Assembly: GCA_023374025.1 (NCBI GenBank)
Contig: SIJG01000199.1
Span: 80,358 to 144,357, forward strand
Direction of reading: 5' to 3'
DNA length: 64,000 nucleotides
Origin: Heterodera schachtii
Taxonomy: Eukaryota; Nematoda; Chromadorea; Rhabditida; Heteroderidae
The first letter of the stretch is position 1. The number at the start of each line of letters is the position of its first letter. Position numbers and translations under genes: made by a program. This document shows positions 58,437 to 64,000 of this stretch, piece by piece. The notes beneath the pieces were generated by a model. It was not told the DNA's origin and searched no databases. It worked only from the letters and a program-made list of their open reading frames with translations.

Positions 58437-58844
58437 TAGGGCTTCTTTTTTTAGGCACAAAAAATCGCGAAATAAGCACCTAAAATAGGAAAAAAAAAAT
58501 CGCAAAATAGGCATTAAATAGGCACAAAAATCCTCAAATAGGCACTAAAATAGGCAAAAAAAATTTTTATTAACGCTTTTTAGGTAGCAAAACACTTAAA
58601 AATTAATCAAAAAACTTATAAGCGCCAAAAATGGCGAAATAGGCACAAAAATAGGCATTAAGCACAAAAAGTCCAAAATAGGCAAAAATAGGCATTAAGC
58701 ACAAAAAGTCCAAAATAGGCAAAAATAGGCATTATAAAAGTCATCATAGACACCCCAAACAAAGCGGAAAACACGTTTTTCGTGCTTATCTGTGCGTATT
58801 AAGTGCGCAAAAATTTTAGGCATTTGCCTAAAAAAGAAGCCCTA
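58437..58844. mobile_element. hAT-type non-autonomous element with self-similar interior
   Basis: A 408-bp element starting TAGGGCTTCTTTTTTTAGGC and ending in the near-inverse GCCTAAAAAAGAAGCCCTA, flanked by the exact 8-bp duplication ATTATTAG. The interior is made almost wholly of ATAGGCACAAAAA variants, with a 37-base unit repeated twice at 58,651-58,724. A 23-base interior segment (58,521-58,543) recurs exactly, inverted, at 63,583-63,605. CACGTTTTTCGTGC near the right end is shared with other patches. Confidence 0.85.
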
Positions 58845-58852
58845 ATTATTAG
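58845..58852. repeat. 8-bp TSD (right) of hAT-type element
   Basis: ATTATTAG, matching 58,429-58,436. Confidence 0.85.
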
Positions 58853-59149
58853 AGCTGGTAAAAAAATGGAAGAAAAAAGAAAAATTGGTAAAATAAAAAA
58901 CAAAACAAAATTAATGAAGAGAAATAATATCATTTCAAAAGGGAAAAAAGCAATTTTGTAGAAGCGGATGGAAGTTTAAAAAAATTGCCAAAATGATTTT
59001 TATAGATTGAAAAAATAAATTTTTTTTTAAATTTATTCCCGGCATTTTGTTTCACTTTTTCTGAAAAAATTTGATTATTTTATTCTATTCTTTTTACTAA
59101 TATTTTTGGCTGCCCAATTCATCGGAAAGGAAAAACATAACATATAATA

Positions 59150-59320
59150 TTAAACAAAAATCATTTAATGAAATATTTGGAGTAAAACGAAAATTTGGAC
59201 GAAAAAGAGAAATAATTGGAAAAATTATAGAGAAAATAAAGCAAAAAGGAAGAAAATATTCAACAAAAGAATGGAGTAAAATTTAAACAAAAATAGCGAA
59301 AAAATGAAATTCCAATATTT
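59150..59320 (+). pseudogene. Multi-HTH family, N-terminal fragment
   Basis: The plus strand reads KQKSFNEIFGVKRKFGRKRE, then IIGKIIEKIKQKGRKYSTKEW and a stop, followed by a degraded start of HTH module 1 (KIAKK). It supplies an N-terminal segment collinear with the start of the 43.4-kb copy. Confidence 0.6.
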
Positions 59321-59442
59321 GCAAATGAAAGTGTGCATTTGGGGAAGAAAATTATTAGAGAAATAGTGAAAAAAAATGATTTTGTTCACTATTTATTCGC
59401 TGATTTTTCGAAGATTTTAAAATATAGCTATATATTCTTTTA

Positions 59443-59508
59443 CCTAGGCTTAGGTTAGGCCTAAGCTTTAGGCTAAGCTTAGACTTGCGTCGGCCTAGGC
59501 TTAGGCTT
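59443..59508. repeat. Degenerate TTAGGC-like patch
   Basis: About 65 bases dominated by TTAGGC, TAGGCTTAGG and their complements, in both orientations. TTAGGC is the canonical nematode telomere hexamer. Mixed orientation and short length mean it may instead be another cryptically simple patch. Confidence 0.45.
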
Positions 59509-59514
59509 TATTTT

Positions 59515-59725
59515 GAAATGTCAAAATATGGACATAAAAATGGACAAATGCCAAAATATGGACAGTTATTCAAATATGCATATAAATCGCGAAATATGGG
59601 AAAATATGGAAATATGGATATAGAAATTCATCCTAGAAGCTTCTAAGCAAGCTAAAAACATGTTTTTCGTGCGTTTCAGGCCTCACAACATCCAGGGGAA
59701 AAATATGAATTTCCATATAATTACC
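59515..59725. repeat. Cryptically simple patch of AATATGGAC words
   Basis: Variants of AAAATATGGACA through 59,620, then CATGTTTTTCGTGCGTTTCA at 59,660 and an end CCAGCCCTAG at 59,722. The same word set and same CGTGC(A/G)TTTCAGGC motif occur at 55.4-55.8 kb. Confidence 0.6.
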
Positions 59726-59726
59726 A

Positions 59727-60200
59727 GCCCTAGTGATTAATATTGCTGATTTCAAGGGGTCAATGATGGTTTTCATTTGCTAATTTTTGAGAAAATTTAC
59801 TGATTTATGCTGATTTTTTGTGAAAAAAAATAGTCAAAATTTCTGATTTTTCCCTAGGCGCTGCCGGTCCTTGTTCCCAAAAAGTTTTTTTTGGAAAAAG
59901 CAGCCGCTAAAAAACATTGATTTTTTTCATTAATAAAATTTGCAAAAGAGGACTTTTTATTGGCAAAACTGGCAGCCAGCCCTGTTTATGTCATAAACAT
60001 TCATAAATACAAATCAAATTTTGGTTTTTCTTTTTCCCCACTAAAAAGATATAAAAGTTCACAAATTCCAAAAAAGTTTAAAAATCAGCAGCATTTCAAC
60101 AAAAAATCTGTTTTTACCCAATTAAAAAGAAGCAAAATTGCTTATAAACGGCATCTCTATTTTTTTAAACAATTTTCAGTTTTGTTAATACTTCCGTCTA
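59727..60200. other. AT-rich interval with decayed repeats
   Basis: GCTGATTTCAAGGGGTCA (59,753) recurs, inverted, near 57,714. CAGCCAGCCCTG (59,970) looks like a hAT-type right end. An 81-codon plus frame at 59,960 has no motif and is probably chance. Confidence 0.4.
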
Positions 60201-60204
60201 ATTA

Positions 60205-60505
60205 AATGATGGTCTCGGGGTCAAGTCTCGGATTTCGTCTCGAGTCTTGGGGTCAAGTCTCGGTCTCGGGACATTTTCGGTCTAAGTTGGAAACTAAAAT
60301 TTTTCAAATTTTGGTTTTTGTTTGAATTTAGGTTAAGGATTAGTAATTGTTAAAATTGTGATCAGATTCGTCATCTGTGCCCCCGAAAATTCCCAGGGAA
60401 CACTTTCACGAATCACAAAAAATTTTCTCGAGACCGAGACTTTGAGATCCATTTCAAAAAGAACCCGAGACTTTTCTCGACTCGAGACTTTCGAGCACCA
60501 CTAGT
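60205..60505. mobile_element. Probable short element with TCTCGGG-rich ends
   Basis: The left part (60,210-60,290) is made of GGTCTCGGGGTCAAGTCTCGG variants and the right part (60,425-60,503) of the complementary CCGAGACTT words, ending in CGAGCACCACTAG. The two ends are loosely inverted repeats. No exact target duplication can be fixed. Confidence 0.45.
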
Positions 60506-60813
60506 AGATCGCATGAAGCGAGAGGCGAAAATTTTTAAAAGGGTACAAGATTTGGAGGGATTGAAAAGTCCATATTTTTTGTATTAAGAATCTGACAATG
60601 TTGTGCGATAGCTCAAATTCCCGTGGAACTTCTAAATAATTTCGAAATTTTTGCTGGATTTCAATTTTTTATTCAAAAAACAATAAAATTAAACCAATTG
60701 AGATAAATAATTTTTTAAAAATTGTGAAAAAAATTTTCATTTCTTCGGGGTATGTTGTGTCCACGAGTTAAAGGCTTTAAGCCATTTAAAATTATTGTTT
60801 TTATAAAGAGGAA

Positions 60814-60819
60814 TTTATT
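60814..60819 (-). terminator. Candidate polyadenylation signal
   Basis: AATAAA on the minus strand, 36 bases after the stop of the possible terminal exon at 60,856-60,966. Confidence 0.3.
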
Positions 60820-60855
60820 GGAAGAAAAGCATTAACAAATTGAATCAATAACAAC

Positions 60856-60966
60856 TCAAAGCATTTTGGAAGGGTCAGTGCAATCAATGGTCATTTGCTC
60901 ATTTGAATTGTCAAAGGCAAAGGACAGCAGCAGGCAGAATGACCCACCGCAGACATCTCGCTGCCC
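60856..60966 (-). CDS. Possible 3'-terminal exon of an unidentified gene
   Basis: On the minus strand a CAG acceptor preceded by pyrimidines (TTTCCCCCCAG) opens 36 codons and a stop, richer in GC than the surroundings, with AATAAA downstream. The peptide has Cys-rich and hydrophobic patches (RDVCGGSFCLLLSFAFDNS ... MTIDCTDPSKML). No upstream exon has been found, and the acceptor is not the usual nematode TTTTCAG, so this is tentative. Confidence 0.25.
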   Translation of the reverse strand, partial: GQRDVCGGSFCLLLSFAFDNSNEQMTIDCTDPSKML

Positions 60967-60990
60967 CTGGGGGGAAATTGAGTCAAGAGC

Positions 60991-61090
60991 GGCGTAGCCA
61001 GACCCTTCGCTTCGGGGGAGGGCGGGGGCTGAATCTAAAAATTCGATTTTTAGAGGTGTTTTATTTTTTCAGAATCCCGATTAGATAATG
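60991..61090. mobile_element. Possible transposon end (GCGGCGTAGCCAG)
   Basis: AGCGGCGTAGCCAGACCCTT followed by CGCTTCGGGGGAGGGC resembles the GGCGTAGCCAG ends found on some animal DNA transposons. No matching other end is seen here. Confidence 0.3.
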
Positions 61091-61162
61091 TATTTTGCAG
61101 GTTTGTAGCAATTTTTCGCCAAGTTGGTGTCTATTTTTCAAAAAATGGTAAATTGAGGGTCC

Positions 61163-61186
61163 GGCGGTGCCGACAGGCGCCGCCGG
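61163..61186. repeat. GC-rich hairpin, dispersed copy
   Basis: A 24-base palindrome with arms CGGCGGTGCC / GGCGCCGCCG and loop GACA, followed by AAATTTTTTTTGAAATTTT as at 47,278. Single copy here. Confidence 0.8.
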
Positions 61187-62050
61187 GTAAATTTTTTTTT
61201 GAAATTTTAATAAATTTATACAGAATATTTCTCATTTGTCAGCGAAAATTCTAATTTACTGTCAAATGATCGACCGACCATTTGTTAATTGAATTGGTCC
61301 AATTTAATTTGCTATTGTTGTAAAGGGAACTATTAGTGACTCAAGTTTTGTGGCTAATGCCTGGCAAAAAACAAATTATCAAAGTAAAATAATAAATTTT
61401 AAATGAAATAAATTTTAAAAAAGTGATTTAATGCTCCTCAGGTGTGACATAGGAGAGCAATAAAATGAAAACTACTAATTTTTATGAAATTGAATGTTAA
61501 TTTGTCGACAATTTAGTACAACTGTTCAATTAACCTATGGTTTATAATATTATCTTAGACATTTTGAGAAAAGTATTGACCTGAGTAAGGGTTTTATGTT
61601 CGACCTGGGCATGGGTTTCCTACATGAAAAACAGCGGTAAAAGAATAAAGAATGGAAAAATGTGTTCATTTTTAAATTCTGTTTTGAAATCATTTAATTT
61701 TAGCTAAATATCCAATCAGCCGAAATCATAACGTAAAAAAATATATATAAATTCATAAAAATAACATAATTTTAACTTTTACAATTTTTTTCAATCAAAT
61801 GATTCGTCATTTTTAAATAAAATTCATATTATTGGCATACATTTGCAGTTGTTCAATCAATTTGTAGCTTATGACACAAAATCATTTCTTATGAAAAGCA
61901 ATCAGAATAAAAGTCAATTGATGTCAATTGAAAATGCATCATTCACAAAGATTGAGTGGGTTTTCAAGTGCTTGTGGATTTTCCAAATGTAATTTTTGAG
62001 TAATTAATTTTATCCCAAAAATTTGTTGTTGAGCGCTCATTAAGCCCCTC
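61187..62050. other. Non-coding interval upstream of the secreted-peptide gene
   Basis: No gene is recognised. It presumably includes the promoter of the 62,089 gene, but no specific element can be named. Confidence 0.4.
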
Positions 62051-62058
62051 CTTTTCAG
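62051..62058 (+). promoter_or_regulatory. Splice acceptor, probable spliced-leader site
   Basis: CTTTTCAG, the nematode 3' splice consensus, is 30 bases upstream of the ATG at 62,089 with no candidate upstream exon. A trans-spliced leader would give a short 5' untranslated region. Confidence 0.55.
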
Positions 62059-62088
62059 AAGCATTTCCAACTCTTTTTTTCTATTCAA

Positions 62089-62298
62089 ATGGCATTCAAA
62101 TTGGCATTTTGGTTAATCGCCACCGGCGCGTGCTTTGCCATTTTACTGATCGTTCAAATGCCATGCCAAATCAGTGCTGATGTTGTTCATCCCGCTGTTC
62201 GAAAAGTGGTGAGACTTGCCAATACAAAAGGCGGACAGATGGCGCTTGGAGTTGTGGCGCCCGGTGCCCTGCCTGGTCAGTCGAACAAAATGGCATGA
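62089..62298 (+). CDS. Small secreted protein precursor
   Basis: A 69-codon ATG frame. The first ~31 residues are a signal peptide: basic start (MAFK), hydrophobic core (LAFWLIATGACFAILLIVQM), small residues before a likely cut after QISA. The mature remainder would be about 38 residues (DVVHPAVRKVVRLANTKGG ...), cysteine-free and mildly basic with a dibasic Arg-Lys. A spliced-leader-type acceptor lies upstream and AATAAA 20 bases downstream, so this is the best-supported host gene here. No family is recognised. Alternatively a GT at 62,276 spliced to the CAG ending at 62,500 would replace the last six residues and add a basic C-terminus, giving 90 residues. An effector or signalling peptide is possible but unproven. 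Confidence 0.6.
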   Translation: MAFKLAFWLIATGACFAILLIVQMPCQISADVVHPAVRKVVRLANTKGGQMALGVVAPGALPGQSNKMA

Positions 62299-62317
62299 AT
62301 GTTCAAATTTTCGCTAA

Positions 62318-62323
62318 AATAAA
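62318..62323 (+). terminator. Candidate polyadenylation signal
   Basis: AATAAA 19 bases after the stop of the secreted-peptide frame. Confidence 0.45.
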
Positions 62324-62500
62324 TTGCCCAAGAGATTTATTTTTGTAGCCTACCAAAATGCTAGGTTATTTTTGATTAAAAAAATAACTTTTTGAAAATT
62401 TAATTTATTATTTAATTTATTTTCTGTATTAATTGAAGCTGTTCGGATGGCCAAACATTTTGTGCGTTAGCGTACGCTGAGTTAATGTTTCTGTCACCAG

Positions 62501-62586
62501 TAACTGATCAGAAACAGGCCGATCGCAGCAGGTGGAGGAATGACCGGAACTTTCGCAACAATTTCTTTTCCAAATTTGTATTTTAA
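62501..62586 (+). CDS. Alternative second exon of the secreted-peptide gene
   Basis: A GC-richer island following TTTCTGTCACCAG. Joined in phase to 62,275 it stays open for 28 codons (GTA at the junction, then TDQKQADRSRWRNDRNFR and onward) to a TAA at 62,584. The intron would be 225 bases. The donor is G|GTCAGT, acceptable but not ideal. Confidence 0.3.
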
Positions 62587-62589
62587 TTA

Positions 62590-63560
62590 TTTTTTCGGTT
62601 TTTTTATTAATGGGCTATTTTCAAAATTTTCTTTCTCCATTTTGCTTTAAAACAATAATTATTTTTTGCAATACCATCATTATCATTATCAAATGCTTTT
62701 TTGTATAAAAAAGCGCAAATAAGAAAATCATTGTACAATGATTAATTAATTGCCTATTAATTAGAGGCCGACCTGACGCGGACATGGGCTCGAACTGAGG
62801 TCCCATAGATGATTAAGGGCAATTTGGTCAATTCGAGTCATAAAAAATTAGATCAGAATAATAATAGACAAATTTTACATTTTTTTATATTTTTCAAATA
62901 TAATTTAATGAATTTTATTTATTAGAACAATTTTAATAAATGATGGCAAATACAAAAAAGACTACATAATTTAATGCGTTGAATTGATTATCAAAGCAAA
63001 AATATTATCCCTTTTCATTTTTTGAAATTAAATTTCCGGAAATCAGGACAACTATAAAAATCAGGACATTTATAATTAATATAATTATATATATTTTGAC
63101 TAATTTTATTTCTATAACTAATAAAAAATTGGTTAGCCGAATAATCAAAATAAAAAAAATTACAAATTTCCTATCATCACTCGGGAGGGGAATTAAAGTT
63201 ACGAAAAACAGCCAAAAAGTCGACAAAAAAATAATAAAATGACTTTGAAGACCATTTAACAAATTGTCAATTTACAATATTACCAGCTATGTCAAAATCT
63301 TTGCTCTATCATGACCAAACAAAAATGCATTACGTTCAGATCGGAAGATGAATTTCTGCTTGACCAATCATTTGACTCAAGACTCGACGCCGAGACTATT
63401 AAAATTTAATTATTTTTTTCTTGAGAAAATAATTTATGTTTAAAATTTTCCTTATTCGAAAAAAATTGTAAAACATTACATTTAATAATTATTTAAATCA
63501 ACAAAATTAAGTTTTTTGAATAAGTTTTACGTATTGTTCTCCCTAAAATCCTTAATAAAA
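62590..63560. other. AT-rich interval
   Basis: No gene is supported. A GC-richer patch near 62,765-62,810 has a GTTCGAGCC word on the minus strand but no tRNA fold. Confidence 0.5.
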
Positions 63561-63655
63561 ATTATTTAAATGCTCTTTTTCAGCCTATTTGAGGATTTTT
63601 GTGCCTTTTTTATGCCTTTTTCGCGATTTTGATGCCTTGTTTTCGATCTCTAATT
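63560..63655 (-). repeat. Fragment of the 58,437-type hAT element interior
   Basis: It contains an exact inverted 23-base match (63,583-63,605) to the interior of the 58,437 element plus further GGCATAAAAAAGGC and AAAATCGCGAAA words. Termini and target duplication are not visible. Confidence 0.6.
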
Positions 63656-63817
63656 ATAAGTCACACTGGAAAAATCGGGAAATTATTACGCAAATATTAT
63701 TTTTAGGTATTTGTTATTGACTAATGTGAAAATCATTTAGCTTTTAAATTCAGAATTTTGAGAATATGCTCGCTAATTAATTTTAAGGTCCTGATTTTCA
63801 GTTTTTTTTTTTCAATC

Positions 63818-64000
63818 CTCCTCCATTTCTTGTCCAAATTGTTTCTTCCATTTTGAAATGCTCGGTTAATCAATTTTCAATGTTTTTCCAATTTCTTTGT
63901 CACTCATTTTTGGATTTTCTTTTTTTATTTTCCAATAAATTTTTATTTTTTCAATTTTTTCTTTCTTTGTTATTCTTTTACTTCTAATTCCAAATTGTTT
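63818..64000 (-). pseudogene. Multi-HTH family copy, continues past window
   Basis: The minus strand reads KQFGIRSKRITKKEKIEKIK, then IYWKIKKENPKMSDKE and IGKTLKID, a stop, and ISKWKKQFG: the C-terminal module 3 of the family. The upstream modules would lie beyond base 64,000. Confidence 0.6.

Noticed and set aside
59960..60205. 81-codon plus-strand open frame
   Set aside because: Opens at a non-ATG codon, composition is AT-driven, no motif, and it lies in a repeat-derived interval.
62760..62815. Possible tRNA (GTTCGAGCC B-box-like word on the minus strand)
   Set aside because: No matching A box, anticodon arm or acceptor stem can be folded around it.

Overview
The window looks like nematode nuclear DNA, probably from a plant-parasitic tylenchid. 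That is an inference from four things: very AT-rich non-coding sequence, TTTTCAG-type splice acceptors just upstream of start codons, Ty3/gypsy and BEL/Pao retroelements, and a fragment resembling the F-box-like family I associate with cyst and root-knot nematodes. No ribosomal RNA, convincing tRNA, CRISPR array or bacterial operon is visible. Host genes are almost absent. The best one is a short secreted-peptide gene at 62,089, with a possible 3' exon of a second gene at 60,856.

Layout: 1-10,986 and 17,414-37,990 are gene-free, extremely AT-rich DNA holding small decayed elements: a terminal-inverted-repeat element at 2,830, a nested-repeat terminus at 20,391, a 437-bp near-palindrome at 20,723 and a hAT-type element with an exact 8-bp target duplication at 23,960. 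This DNA falls into blocks in which the plus strand is either T-rich or A-rich, switching near 18.65 kb and 32 kb. The main interruption is a complete, recently inserted minus-strand gypsy element (10,992-17,408) with apparently identical 203-bp LTRs, a 5-bp target duplication (ATCAC), a primer-binding site and a polypurine tract. It carries an internal 1,574-bp tandem duplication that breaks its Gag-Pol frame.

38.0-42.7 kb is a plus-strand Gag / aspartic-protease-like / membrane-segment / second Gag / zinc-knuckle series with several frame breaks and no reverse transcriptase. 43.4-47.3 kb holds a decayed gene of multiple helix-turn-helix (HTH) modules, a Tc1/mariner-like transposase tail, a pair of 146-bp direct repeats and a GC-hairpin element. 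48.9-53.7 kb is a GC-rich minus-strand block: a frameshifted, 3'-truncated BEL/Pao pol ending in the start of a signal-peptide/cysteine-rich (env-like) reading frame, plus an unrecognised Pro-rich frame.

54.4-64.0 kb is a mosaic of short non-autonomous elements whose interiors are cryptically simple (each built from variants of one short word), further copies of the multi-HTH family, an F-box-like fragment, a telomere-like TTAGGC patch and the secreted-peptide gene. The multi-HTH family recurs in at least six places on both strands, always broken. It and the self-similar hAT-type elements are the two signals least explained by standard annotation. There is no operon-like cooperation between genes; the window is mostly a record of mobile-element activity.
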